From: Armatimonadota bacterium
GTDB lineage: Bacteria > Armatimonadota > Fimbriimonadia > Fimbriimonadales > Fimbriimonadaceae
DNA: 64,000 nucleotides
NCBI GenBank assembly: GCA_016125185.1
Contig: WGMG01000006.1
Span: 868,001-932,000 of the forward strand
Direction of reading: 5' to 3'
Positions 18,720 through 30,879 of this stretch are shown one piece after another; position 1 is the first letter of the stretch; every line of letters starts with the position of its first letter. The notes beneath the pieces were generated by a model, which did not search any database, was not told where the DNA came from, and worked only from the letters and a program-made list of their open reading frames with translations. Position numbers and translations under genes: made by a program.

Positions 18720-20065
18720 CTCACGCCCTTAACATTCCTGAGGAGAATGGCACCAAGACCAAAACAGATTGCGCAGAAGACAAAGATGAAGGTGTAGCCG
18801 AGGGGAAAATAGTGAACGATCGGCTCTCCGTGGGGATTGGGAGTTATTTTTGAGCCGGGCCATGCCAGCAGAACGCCAGCGATTGGTGCCGCGATCGTTT
18901 GCGGCAAGGTCATTGCGATATGCCATACCGCCATATCTTTGCCAGCCTTTTCCTTGTCGGGAAGGACGTCCGTACCAAGAGCGTAGTCCACACTGATGTA
19001 GGCCCCATAGCCCAATCCAAAGATGGCGGCCACTGCAAGCACGAGAGGTATTCCGTTGCACAGAACAAAGAATGGCGTCACGATCGAAATAATCGCATTC
19101 GAAATGTAAACGACTCGTTTCTTACCGATGCGGTCCGACAAGACGCCGCCGTAGATCCCAGTTATGCTCGAAACGACAAGGATGAGCCCGAAGACTTTTG
19201 GCACAACACCTCCTACGTCGTCGGGCGAGACGCCAACAATATCCACAAGGTATAAGCTGACATAGCCTAAAATTGCGTAAAAGCCGAGCATCACCAGGAA
19301 GCGGGTAATCCAAACCCAGGCGAAGTTAGGATATTTCTTCGGGCTTATCCAAAGTGAGCGAACGTAATTGGCGAAGTCGAATGGAGGCTTGGTCGTAATT
19401 GGGGTTTCTCGAATACAGAAGTATGAAATTCCTGCAAACAAGAGCAAGACGACCCCAATGACAGCGTATCGAGCCACTTCGAGATGCGGACGAATCACGA
19501 TTCCGATCGTAACCATTCCAAAGAGGGTCCCTAATTGGGACATCAGAGCCATAAACCCCGACGCTTTCCCATGTTCGGACTTAGGTACCACATCAGGAAT
19601 CACGCCCATGTAGGCACCCGAAGCGATGTTATTGCCAATCTGGACAACGGCGTAGCCGACCAAGTAAGCGTATACCGATTTGATCGACGTGGCAGCCACA
19701 GCCATAAAGAGAAGGCCAATGAAATTGATGATCGCCCCGACCGCGATGTATGGCTTTCGTCGTCCGGCTTTGCTGGTACATCGATCCGAAACTGGACCTG
19801 AGATCAACGGGACGATGAGGGCAGGCAGCGCCCCGAGGCCAATGACGATTCCTGTCAGGGTGGAGAGATTGCTTCCCGCCAACCGACGCATGTCTTCGGG
19901 TATGAGGATCGCGAGAATCGCCCCCCACTGGAAGTTCGTTGCAAACCAGAACCCCGAAATGATCAAATGCTCAAGAACGGTCAGAGGTCGATTTCCGTAA
20001 GGAGACGAATAATCTGAGCTTTCTGAGGGAGAGGAGTTCGAGTTGACTTCCAACGACGATTCCAT
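18716..20065 (-). CDS. MFS transporter (sugar-transporter-like)
   Basis: A 449-residue major facilitator with 12 predicted membrane helices. The cytoplasmic loop-2 motif appears as GPVSDRCTSKAGRRKPYIAVG, the form seen in GPH/SLC45-type sugar carriers, and its second-half counterpart is GVLSDRIGKKRVVYIS. A polar, Ser-rich N-terminus of about 30 residues precedes helix 1. The substrate is not determined. It overlaps the GT-C-like gene by 4 nt and follows the nucleotidyltransferase by 18 bp, suggesting a small glycan-related operon. Confidence 0.88.
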   Translation of the reverse strand: MESSLEVNSNSSPSESSDYSSPYGNRPLTVLEHLIISGFWFATNFQWGAILAILIPEDMRRLAGSNLSTLTGIVIGLGALPALIVPLISGPVSDRCTSKAGRRKPYIAVGAIINFIGLLFMAVAATSIKSVYAYLVGYAVVQIGNNIASGAYMGVIPDVVPKSEHGKASGFMALMSQLGTLFGMVTIGIVIRPHLEVARYAVIGVVLLLFAGISYFCIRETPITTKPPFDFANYVRSLWISPKKYPNFAWVWITRFLVMLGFYAILGYVSLYLVDIVGVSPDDVGGVVPKVFGLILVVSSITGIYGGVLSDRIGKKRVVYISNAIISIVTPFFVLCNGIPLVLAVAAIFGLGYGAYISVDYALGTDVLPDKEKAGKDMAVWHIAMTLPQTIAAPIAGVLLAWPGSKITPNPHGEPIVHYFPLGYTFIFVFCAICFGLGAILLRNVKGVS

Positions 20066-20083
20066 AGATTGTTGAATGCCAGT

Positions 20084-20851
20084 TTACTTATTCCGCAGAG
20101 CGTATTCGTAGTCATTGATGTCGTCGATATCGTAGGCGAATTCGGCCGGACCGCCTCGGACCACGCCGACGCGGCATCCGAGAATGGTTTCGACCTTGCG
20201 AACGATGTCGTCGGTGGTCACGCTCCGGGTCAGCACCTTCCACAGGAAGCCAAAACCGAAGAGCTTCGCCATCGAGAAAATCTTCTTGCGGTTGGCGACG
20301 ACCTTTTCGACCTCGGGAATGATCTTGAGGAAGACGTCGGGCTTGATGAGATAGATGCAGCCGAGGGTCCATTCGCCGTCGCGGAGCTTGGCAAAGGTGC
20401 CGGACGCGCTCGGGAAGCGATCAATGTACTCCTCCTTTGAAATAAGGGGCACACAGATATCGGCATCGTCGCGGCAAGCGTCGAGAAAAGCCTGGATATT
20501 CTTGCCCTCGACGTACGGTAGGTCGGTGGTGAGAATCACGACGCGCGAACTGCAGTCGCCCGAGTTCTTGAGCTCCCGAACAGCCATCGTGATGTTCTTG
20601 GTGAGGTCGCCCGAATCGTTGAGCTTGTTGGGAATGCGGATGCCGAAAGCATCCTGAACCTCTTTAGGTGCGACCAGGACGATTTTGTTCAAGCGGCCCG
20701 AGTCAATGATGGCTTCGAGGACCTTAAAGCCCACCATGTAGTCTTGGACTTTGATGAGCGACTTGTAGGGCGTTAGCGCAACGCGCGCGAAATGGTCGTC
20801 GATTTTTCCGCCCGATGGCAGCACTACGTCGTATTTTTCCAAGTTGTACAA
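20084..20851 (-). CDS. MobA-like/IspD-type nucleotidyltransferase family protein
   Basis: A 255-residue NTP-transferase-fold protein. It opens DVVLPSGGKID, a variant of the nucleotide-binding L-x-A/G-G-x-G-x-R loop, continues LTPYKSLIKVQDYMVGFKVLEA (the fold's K...P...M/L..A element), and keeps VVILTTDLPYVEG, where the Asp would hold the metal. Members join a nucleotide to a sugar, polyol or cofactor; the substrate is unknown. It appears to start with TTG, preceded by AAGG and a perfect 8-bp hairpin. It leads into the MFS transporter gene. Confidence 0.75.
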   Translation of the reverse strand: MYNLEKYDVVLPSGGKIDDHFARVALTPYKSLIKVQDYMVGFKVLEAIIDSGRLNKIVLVAPKEVQDAFGIRIPNKLNDSGDLTKNITMAVRELKNSGDCSSRVVILTTDLPYVEGKNIQAFLDACRDDADICVPLISKEEYIDRFPSASGTFAKLRDGEWTLGCIYLIKPDVFLKIIPEVEKVVANRKKIFSMAKLFGFGFLWKVLTRSVTTDDIVRKVETILGCRVGVVRGGPAEFAYDIDDINDYEYALRNK

Positions 20852-20858
20852 CCCGCCT

Positions 20859-20880
20859 TACCGGGTCGTACAACCCGGTA
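20859..20880 (-). repeat. 8-bp hairpin just upstream of a TTG start
   Basis: Perfect arms TACCGGGT and ACCCGGTA enclose six bases. On the - strand the hairpin ends at AAGG, the ribosome site of the nucleotidyltransferase, and the sequence GGGTTGTAC occurs twice, once in the loop arm and once covering the TTG start. It could terminate the upstream gene or modulate initiation. Confidence 0.45.
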
Positions 20881-20881
20881 G

Positions 20882-21124
20882 CTATGACTTAAAGACGGTG
20901 ACGCGGGTGATTTGGCTCCACAAATAGGTGTCAATTAGGCTGCCTTTTGTGAATTCGATCGTGTCGTCGTCGTATCCGGAAACGTCGGAGAGCTTGTACT
21001 CCATCGTGCCGAGTTGGATCGTGGCCTGGCGAGCGTTAACTGGCTGCTGAATGTGACCTTCCGTGTCGATCCATCCTCTCTTTAAGAAAACATCTTTCCA
21101 AGTATTGAGTGAATTGAGTGTCAT
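20882..21124 (-). CDS. unknown 80-residue protein
   Basis: The ATG at 21124 is chosen because GTAGGGTTACG precedes it; a longer in-frame start 27 bases upstream has no ribosome site. The protein (TLNSLNTWKDVFLKRGWIDTEG ... WSQITRVTVFKS) is soluble, mixed alpha/beta, with no cysteine and no known motif that I recognise. It is upstream of the nucleotidyltransferase/MFS/GT-C-like run, with the 8-bp hairpin in between. Confidence 0.55.
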   Translation of the reverse strand: MTLNSLNTWKDVFLKRGWIDTEGHIQQPVNARQATIQLGTMEYKLSDVSGYDDDTIEFTKGSLIDTYLWSQITRVTVFKS

Positions 21125-21218
21125 CGTAACCCTACGAAAAATGATCGGCACCCAGGAAGGTCAACCTATAGGTAAAAGTGCGAAAGTTATGCACACGTCA
21201 TGAATATCAGGTATTCGC

Positions 21219-24797
<3,579 letters not shown>

Positions 24798-24812
24798 TGG
24801 TTATAGAGTACC

Positions 24813-24843
24813 AGCCTTCTGTATTCAGCCTTCAGCCTTCTGC
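24813..24843. repeat. inverted repeat copy A beside the four-helix-bundle gene
   Basis: The 16-mer gccttcagccttctgc at 24828-24843 is the exact reverse complement of the 16-mer at 25337-25352. A direct partial copy (agccttctg) sits at 24813-24821. Copy A supplies the final codons and stop region of the gene. Confidence 0.75.
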
Positions 24844-25226
24844 TTTCGCGAACTATCCAACGAACACGACTTTTCGCCGTTGAGCTTATTTATGAGCCCG
24901 GTCAACATTTTGGCTACCGTCTGAAGGTCTTCGATTGGCGCATCAGTTCGTCGCAAGAACGAAAGGCGAATAGCCACCTCAAGGATGGACTCCATTTCAC
25001 GAACCGACCCAAGGGCCATGTAGAGGAATCGGCTGAAGTCGGCGTCCGTGCTTCTTCCATGCCCTTCGGCGATGTTGGAAGTTACGGAGATGGCGGCGCG
25101 CCGTAATTGTAGCGTCATGCCAAACTTCTCCCCACTGGGAAACTGATCGGTGACTCGGTAGATCAATACGCCCACCTCAGCGGCTTTTTCCCATACCTGT
25201 AAGTCGCGAAAGTCGGATCGTCTCAC
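24825..25226 (-). CDS. four-helix-bundle protein (S23/bAvd-like)
   Basis: A 133-residue protein of the family first seen as S23 in 23S rRNA intervening sequences and related to the Avd accessory proteins of diversity-generating retroelements. Family marks: FRDLQVWEKAAEVGVLIYRV near the start, GMTLQLRRAAISVTSNIAEG in the middle, SRFLYMALGSVREMES after it. No reverse transcriptase or rRNA is nearby. The last codons (KQKAEG) are encoded inside a CTTCAGCCTTCTG-type repeat whose inverted copy lies beyond the gene's 5' end, suggesting a small mobile or repeat-borne unit. Confidence 0.88.
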   Translation of the reverse strand: MRRSDFRDLQVWEKAAEVGVLIYRVTDQFPSGEKFGMTLQLRRAAISVTSNIAEGHGRSTDADFSRFLYMALGSVREMESILEVAIRLSFLRRTDAPIEDLQTVAKMLTGLINKLNGEKSCSLDSSRKQKAEG

Positions 25227-25336
25227 CCGTCGAGAATTCTACAGGAAAACTAGCATTTATAGCTGTAAGCGGCTGTTTGGTGACGAGTAACTAGTTCAAA
25301 GTTTTTGAGAAGAGTAGAAGACGTGGCGGGGCTCCC

Positions 25337-25352
25337 GCAGAAGGCTGAAGGC
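25337..25352. repeat. inverted repeat copy B beside the four-helix-bundle gene
   Basis: gcagaaggctgaaggc is the exact reverse complement of copy A at 24828-24843, about 500 bp away. The 188-bp gap between the four-helix-bundle start and the kinase start holds this repeat and no other gene I can support. Confidence 0.75.
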
Positions 25353-25414
25353 AGAAGACTGACAGCAAAAGGCAATCGTGGTACCATTTTCTTAACTTTG
25401 GGGAAACCGGCAGA

Positions 25415-26716
25415 GTGAAAGAAAAGGTGCTTACGGATAGAGCGGTCATCGAGGGGCGACCCTCCCACTTCACAGGCGCATACGAGGATTACACGACCGC
25501 CGACATTGTTTGGGTTGTCGAGCAATTCCAAGTTCAGGGCGATATTGAGGTCGCTCCCTTCCCCGGTCGAGGCAACATCAACCTTCACACTTACGAGGTG
25601 GTTGCCGGTGGCCGTGAGTACCTGCTTCAGAAGGTCAACACCGACGTTTTTGCCCTGCCATACCGCGTGATGGATGGCATGTCGGCGAGTATCCAGGCTC
25701 AGCGCGAGTCGCTCGATAAGGTTCGAATCGACGGATGGGTGCCGATCGACCTCGTGCCGACACACCACGGTAAGACTTTCCTCGACCTGACCGACGAGCA
25801 CGGATGGTCGGTGTGGCGGATGATGGACCGCATTCCCGACTCCATCACTTACAAGAGCCTCAGCGAGGTCGATTGCCGCGAGGAACAGCTTCGACTGGCC
25901 TCCGAGGTCGGTCGCGGACTGGCGATCTACTCCGATCTGACGTCGTGCATCAAGCCGCACTCCATCGAAGGATCGTTGCCCGGCTACCGCGACACCGGAC
26001 TTTACTATCGACAATTTCATTCCGTCATTGCGGGCAATCGCTCGCTGGGAGATGCCGCTGCGCTCCTTCCCGACGATCCGATTCTGCGGACCTCGATGGG
26101 CCCGCACTTCTTGGTCGCGATTCCCGAAGAGGAGTATCAGGCTCGCCTGAACGACCCCGAACTCGCGCCATACATCGCGCTGGTGCAAGAGCAGGAGCCG
26201 TTTGCGATGGCCCTATGGACTGCGGTCGCGCAAGGGCGAATCCGCCATACGCTGATCCATGGCGACACCAAGATCGAGAACTTCTTGTTCGACTCGAACA
26301 CCGGCAACGTGAAGGCGCTGGTCGACCTCGATACCATCATGCCTTTCACGTGGCTGGCGGATTGGGGCGACATGCTTCGCTCGCTGGTGAATGTGGCGGG
26401 CGAAAAGGAGACCGACCTGAGCAAAGTGAAGGTCGACGAAGACGTGTACAAGGCCGTGGCCGAAGGATTCCTTTTGGCGGCGACCGAGATCACCGACCAG
26501 GAGGTTTCGATGATGGTTCCGGCGGTTCAGGCAATCGCGCTTGAGCTTGGCCTTCGCTTCCTGACGGACTATCTGAAGGGCGACACGTACTTCAAGCTGG
26601 GCGACGGCGATCCGAAGACCCTGAACAAGACCCGCGCGATGGTGCAGTTGACGCTGTACCGGCGGCTGGTGGAGTTTGGTCCCGAGGCGGAAGGCTTCAT
26701 TCGCTCCCTTCGGTAA
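25415..26716 (+). CDS. phosphotransferase-family sugar kinase (NahK-like)
   Basis: A 433-residue aminoglycoside-phosphotransferase-fold kinase. The catalytic loop reads LIHGDTKIENFLFD (His282, Asp284) and the metal-binding motif LVDLDTIMP (Asp304, Asp306). The 'GDTK.NN' plus 'DLDT.MP' pair is characteristic of N-acetylhexosamine 1-kinases, so phosphorylation of an N-acetylated hexosamine at C1 is likely but not proven. The N-terminal lobe has PFPGRGNINLHTYEV, a glycine loop. It starts with GTG. Confidence 0.8.
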   Translation: MKEKVLTDRAVIEGRPSHFTGAYEDYTTADIVWVVEQFQVQGDIEVAPFPGRGNINLHTYEVVAGGREYLLQKVNTDVFALPYRVMDGMSASIQAQRESLDKVRIDGWVPIDLVPTHHGKTFLDLTDEHGWSVWRMMDRIPDSITYKSLSEVDCREEQLRLASEVGRGLAIYSDLTSCIKPHSIEGSLPGYRDTGLYYRQFHSVIAGNRSLGDAAALLPDDPILRTSMGPHFLVAIPEEEYQARLNDPELAPYIALVQEQEPFAMALWTAVAQGRIRHTLIHGDTKIENFLFDSNTGNVKALVDLDTIMPFTWLADWGDMLRSLVNVAGEKETDLSKVKVDEDVYKAVAEGFLLAATEITDQEVSMMVPAVQAIALELGLRFLTDYLKGDTYFKLGDGDPKTLNKTRAMVQLTLYRRLVEFGPEAEGFIRSLR

Positions 26717-26756
26717 AATGAGTGGTCTCTACCGCGAAAGGTAGTAATATTACCTT

Positions 26757-28730
26757 GTGGACAAACATCCGCTAGAGCCATCCCTAAACAAAATTCAAGA
26801 GGGCTTAGCAGCTAAACTTTTAGAAAGTAAGTCTGTAGAGAAGCTTCTAGCAAAACTTGCACAGAAAACGCCAGGGCTTCGCTTCAACTCTCAAGTCTAC
26901 GTAGAGAGAGCGATGCAACTGCACGCCAAATTTAAGAACATTATATCACCGGATAACCCGCTGGATATAAGGCGTCAATACGTCCCAATACAATTTGAAA
27001 TCCGGTCCCGAGATAAGCGACATAATGTCGACCCTCAAACTGTGGCATTTTTCGACGGAAAGCTTATCTTAAAAGGGACTGGAGGCTGCGGCAAGACGAC
27101 GCAATTAAAATGGCTGTATTTCAAGTATATAGAGGAAGGGGAACGCATGCCAATCCTCATTTACTTGAAGAGTTGGAGCCTTTCCGAGTTTCCGCAGCAG
27201 TCTAACTCTATTCTTGAGATGGTTCGAAAGGATCTAGCATTGAACGGCAGAGACGTAAGTATCTCGTTCGCCGAACTCGTTCTTCGCTCCTCTTGCGCAT
27301 TGCTTTTAGACGGGTTTGATGAGCTGCCTACTTCTATCCAAAACCAAGTTATCAACGAAATTCGAGACATTTCCATCCGTTTTCCTTATTTACATATTGT
27401 CCTTACTTCGAGGCCTGAGAGTATCCTCTCAGGATTAGAAAAATTCTGCACATTGTACCCCGTAAAACTTCAACTTAAGCAAATAAGCAATATTCTGAGT
27501 AGGTTAGTACCCGAGACTGATCAAGAGCGCGTAACATCATTCATAGATTACGTTAGAAGGCATAGGTCTGTTGCGGTTTCAAGTTTTACATCAACACCGC
27601 TTCTTGGAATAATGTGTTTTATGGTTTACGTGTCTCAAGGAATGATTGAATCTGCGTATACCTCATTCTATAATCAGGTAGTTTATACTCTTTGGCTAAC
27701 TCATGATCAAACAAAAGGCTTCGTAAGAAATCGGCCAAATGGTTGTGACTTTGCGACTATTACGTTAATTCTCGAATATGTTTGTCAGAAGCTTTATAGA
27801 ACATCGAAACTTACATACGATTCATATCATGGCTATACCCGTAGTCAAGTATTGGAATTAATTGAGGAAGCCCTAAGGGGCTTTGGTCTGTCAGATGTGA
27901 AAGCTGATGATGTGTTTCACGTGATAACATCTTCAATGTGCATAATGCACACTGAAGGCAATTTAGTTGAGTATAGCCATCGAACTTTCGAGGAGTATTT
28001 TGTTGGGTTGTATGTGTCGAAAGTGCAACAGGATAGTGCTAAATGGAGCAAGTGGGTTGATGTACTTAGAGATCGTGCGTCGGACTCGATATTCCACGCT
28101 GTTGTATTTGAGTTGTGTCGTATTAAGTATATTCATGATTTACTTTTGCCGGAAATTGACGAGTTGCTTAGAAGATACAATAAAGCTGCAATGTCTCGGG
28201 ATCAAAGTATTAAGTTAGCATTGAAAAACTGCCGAATAGCTCTGGTGGCAACGGATGCGATTAGAATAACCTATATTGATGGCGGAGATGATGATAGGAC
28301 CCTGCGCTCAATATTTACCCATGTTGTTAACGGTGGACGTCTTGATCAGATCATGTTAGAGGTCAATGCCCTCAGTGAAATAACGATTCCTCAGTTCGTT
28401 CAGGAAATCATCGGATCTGACGTTGAGGAAGATTGTAGGATCTTTGGACAAGTTGAAGGACCGCTATCTTACTACGATAAGATTTTTCATTACTACATAA
28501 AGATATATTTTCCTGAGTCCCTTATCTTGGCGATTATGAACAAGATAAGCGAACGCACTGATAAAATTCTGGAGGAGTCAAACGATTCCTTGAGCTGGAG
28601 TCGGGCCATTGAAGCCTGCGCGTTTGGATTCTTTGGGGAGCTTCATGGATGGCTTGAGTCCCGCAAGAAAGAATACTTAGTTGTAATTGAAGAATTTGCG
28701 GATAGTGGCATGGCAACAGATAGCTTCTAG
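26757..28730 (+). CDS. NACHT-domain STAND NTPase (candidate antiphage NLR-like protein)
   Basis: A 657-residue protein starting at GTG. A helical N-terminus (1-75) precedes a NACHT module: Walker A GTGGCGKT at 107-114, Walker B ALLLDGFDEL at 181-190, sensor VLTSRP near 215-220, and the winged-helix end YSHRTFEEYFVGLY. The roughly 240-residue C-terminal region is helical with no repeats or named effector that I recognise. Bacterial NACHT proteins include antiphage effectors; this role is inferred. Base composition is clearly lower in GC (about 40% in sampled lines) than its neighbours, suggesting transfer. It has no partner gene. Confidence 0.85.
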   Translation: MDKHPLEPSLNKIQEGLAAKLLESKSVEKLLAKLAQKTPGLRFNSQVYVERAMQLHAKFKNIISPDNPLDIRRQYVPIQFEIRSRDKRHNVDPQTVAFFDGKLILKGTGGCGKTTQLKWLYFKYIEEGERMPILIYLKSWSLSEFPQQSNSILEMVRKDLALNGRDVSISFAELVLRSSCALLLDGFDELPTSIQNQVINEIRDISIRFPYLHIVLTSRPESILSGLEKFCTLYPVKLQLKQISNILSRLVPETDQERVTSFIDYVRRHRSVAVSSFTSTPLLGIMCFMVYVSQGMIESAYTSFYNQVVYTLWLTHDQTKGFVRNRPNGCDFATITLILEYVCQKLYRTSKLTYDSYHGYTRSQVLELIEEALRGFGLSDVKADDVFHVITSSMCIMHTEGNLVEYSHRTFEEYFVGLYVSKVQQDSAKWSKWVDVLRDRASDSIFHAVVFELCRIKYIHDLLLPEIDELLRRYNKAAMSRDQSIKLALKNCRIALVATDAIRITYIDGGDDDRTLRSIFTHVVNGGRLDQIMLEVNALSEITIPQFVQEIIGSDVEEDCRIFGQVEGPLSYYDKIFHYYIKIYFPESLILAIMNKISERTDKILEESNDSLSWSRAIEACAFGFFGELHGWLESRKKEYLVVIEEFADSGMATDSF

Positions 28731-28819
28731 CTGCTTGTACCTATTGCTTTGACGTCTGAGGGATAGTCTGTGTTGAGTCACTACTGTTTTTGGTTGGTTG
28801 TTAGGTAACTTCATAGTCA

Positions 28820-29698
28820 ATGGAAAGGCGGCAATTCGGCGAAACCGACATGCAGGTTTCGGTCCTCGGCTTTGGAGGATCGGAGATTGGATTTGGCGGC
28901 ACAGCGCAAAGCGACGTCGAGGTGATCCTCAACGAAGCCCTCGACAACGGCATGAATGTGATTGACACCGGCGAGTGCTACGCCGACAGCGAAGAGAAGA
29001 TCGGGAAGGCGGTGGGGCATCGCCGCGATGACTATTGGCTGTTCACCAAATGCGGACACACGTCGGGCCTGCCGGGCGAGGATTGGGAGCCGGACATGCT
29101 TCGAAAGTCCATCGATCGCAGTCTTCAGCGCCTTCAGACGGACCGTCTAGACTTGATCCAGCTTCACACTTGTAGCATCGAGGTTCTCGACCGGGGTGAG
29201 GCTATTCAGGTGATCCAGGAAGCCAAGGCGGCGGGCAAGGCGCGCTACATCGGGTACAGCGGCGATGGTCAGACGATGAAGCATGCGCTCGGTCTTGGCG
29301 TGTTCGACGCCATCCAGACAAGCGTGAACTTTGCCGATCAGGAGTGCATCGACCTGACGCTGCCGCTGGCCAAGGCGCAGGGTTTGGGCGTCATCGCCAA
29401 GCGCCCGGTGGCCAATGTCGCCTGGCGGCACAAAACCGGCGAGGAGGCGGGTTACGGACGAGTTTATTGGGAGCGACTGCAGGAGCTCAAGTACTTGTAT
29501 CCCGAGATGTTCGACGCGTGTCTGCGGTTCACGATCTCGCAGGATATCCACGTCGCCATCGTTGGGGCGTCGAAGCCAGAGCGGTTTGCTGAGAATGAGG
29601 CGATCGTCTCCAAGGGGGCGCTCGACACCATGACATTGAATTGGATTCGCAATCGGTGGAAGGAAGTGGCGAAGCCGGATTGGGTGGGACAGACGTAG
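28820..29698 (+). CDS. aldo/keto reductase family oxidoreductase
   Basis: A 292-residue NAD(P)H-dependent reductase of the aldo/keto reductase superfamily. The catalytic tetrad is readable as Asp49 (VIDTGECY), Tyr54, Lys77 (LFTKCGH) and His116 (DLIQLHTCS). The cofactor-binding end contains FTISQDIHVAIVGASKPER. The substrate is unknown. It is a single gene between the NACHT NTPase and a structured intergenic region. Confidence 0.92.
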   Translation: MERRQFGETDMQVSVLGFGGSEIGFGGTAQSDVEVILNEALDNGMNVIDTGECYADSEEKIGKAVGHRRDDYWLFTKCGHTSGLPGEDWEPDMLRKSIDRSLQRLQTDRLDLIQLHTCSIEVLDRGEAIQVIQEAKAAGKARYIGYSGDGQTMKHALGLGVFDAIQTSVNFADQECIDLTLPLAKAQGLGVIAKRPVANVAWRHKTGEEAGYGRVYWERLQELKYLYPEMFDACLRFTISQDIHVAIVGASKPERFAENEAIVSKGALDTMTLNWIRNRWKEVAKPDWVGQT

Positions 29699-29749
29699 GG
29701 AGAGCTTCTAGCTTGGGGGCTTACGGAAAATTGTAAAGTCTCCGGTTTC

Positions 29750-29869
29750 GATCCTTAAGGATCGTAGAAGGTAGCCAGGTGGTCGAGCGAAGCGAAGACC
29801 CCTGGATAGACCGAAAGTTGCCGAGTCCGAGGTGTGCCGAGAATCGGTACGACCCGGTCGTTACGACCG
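29750..29869. repeat. intergenic region with three hairpins
   Basis: Between the reductase and the epimerase are a 14-bp perfect palindrome (gatccttaaggatc, 29750-29763), a 9-bp stem with one bulge (29775-29784 with 29797-29805, loop gagcgaagcgaa), and a 6-bp stem (29855-29860 with 29864-29869). No gene is seen. The loop wording suggests a dispersed genomic repeat; it may also end transcripts from both sides. Confidence 0.5.
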
Positions 29870-29890
29870 CCTCTCATCGTCGCGGGGCCG

Positions 29891-30835
29891 TCAGCGATTC
29901 GCTGTAGCTAAATCTTCTGCGGCTGGCCCCCAGTTGGGAAATTCGAACGTAAAACCCGCCTCCAACAATCGAGTCGGGATGACGCGACGGCTCTTGAGCA
30001 CCAATTCGCTTTCGGTTTGTCGAAGCCAGGTCCCGATTTCGACCATCCATTCGGTGGCGGGCAAGCCGAACGGCACATGCCACACCGCACGCAATAGGGA
30101 AGCGAACTCGGCTTGCGGCAAGGGATTTGGCGAGCAAAGATTGACGGCTCCATCCAAGTTCTCACGGTCGATGAGGAAGGAAACCGCGCGAGCAAAGTCG
30201 GTCTGATGAATCCAGGAAACGTACTGGCGGCCGTTGCCCAGCCTTCCGCCCAGGCCGAGGCGAGTCAGGTGAGATAGAACATCGAAGACACTCCCTGAAT
30301 CCGGCGACATGGTCATCGCGCTTCGCATCAGCACCTTGCGGGTACTTGGCGTCTCAATTGCTAGCGTCTCGGCTTCCCAAGCCTTGGCGATAGCAATGCT
30401 GGCGTTCCAGGTGCGGGGTGCCCCGGGCTCATCGCCTCCCAGGATTCCTGTTGCCTCGTCGTTCGGCGCATCGTACCGATGAGCATAGATCGTGGCGGTG
30501 CTGGCCTGCAGCCACACGCGTGGAGGATTTTTGGCGGCGGCGATCGCTTGTCCAACGGCCCGAACCGAGCGCACGCGGCTATTCATCATCGCGTCGAGGT
30601 TGGCTTGGCGATACCGGCAGTTCACACTTCGACCCGCGAGGTTGACGACTACCTCGGTTCCATCGACGGTGCTTGCCCAATCACCAACCGTTTCGCCATC
30701 CCACGTTAAGACCGCCACGCCTGGAAGTTCGAAGGAATGGCGAGAGAGCACCGTCACCTCGTGCCCCTGAGCCAGAAAGTGTCGGATCAGAACCGCGCCC
30801 ACGTGTCCAGAACCGCCGGGAATGAGTATTTTCAC
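29891..30835 (-). CDS. TIGR01777-type NAD(P)-binding epimerase (YfcH-like)
   Basis: A 314-residue extended short-chain dehydrogenase. It begins MKILIPGGSGHVGAVLIRHF (cofactor loop GGSGHVG at 7-13) and has the family's LTWDGETVGDW segment, VVNLAGRSV and the C-terminal LLEAGFTFEFPNW end. TIGR01777 members are mostly uncharacterised; SulA/YfcH is the best-known relative. It is divergent from the DUF1990-like gene, 44 bp away, a pairing seen elsewhere with related lipid or stress genes. Confidence 0.88.
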   Translation of the reverse strand: MKILIPGGSGHVGAVLIRHFLAQGHEVTVLSRHSFELPGVAVLTWDGETVGDWASTVDGTEVVVNLAGRSVNCRYRQANLDAMMNSRVRSVRAVGQAIAAAKNPPRVWLQASTATIYAHRYDAPNDEATGILGGDEPGAPRTWNASIAIAKAWEAETLAIETPSTRKVLMRSAMTMSPDSGSVFDVLSHLTRLGLGGRLGNGRQYVSWIHQTDFARAVSFLIDRENLDGAVNLCSPNPLPQAEFASLLRAVWHVPFGLPATEWMVEIGTWLRQTESELVLKSRRVIPTRLLEAGFTFEFPNWGPAAEDLATANR

Positions 30836-30879
30836 AAAATTCTGAAATCTCCGACATAATTATAGCGTAAGGTTGAAAT

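Noticed and set aside
24825-25226. Idea that the four-helix-bundle gene marks a 23S rRNA insertion or a diversity-generating retroelement
   Set aside because: No rRNA sequence, reverse transcriptase or template/variable repeat is visible around it.
25250-26188. 312-codon open frame on the - strand
   Set aside because: It is opposite the kinase with intact catalytic motifs; it would also run through the inverted repeat.
26757-29698. Idea of a multi-gene defence island around the NACHT gene
   Set aside because: Flanking genes are a sugar kinase and an aldo/keto reductase with normal composition; no nuclease, toxin or second defence gene is present.
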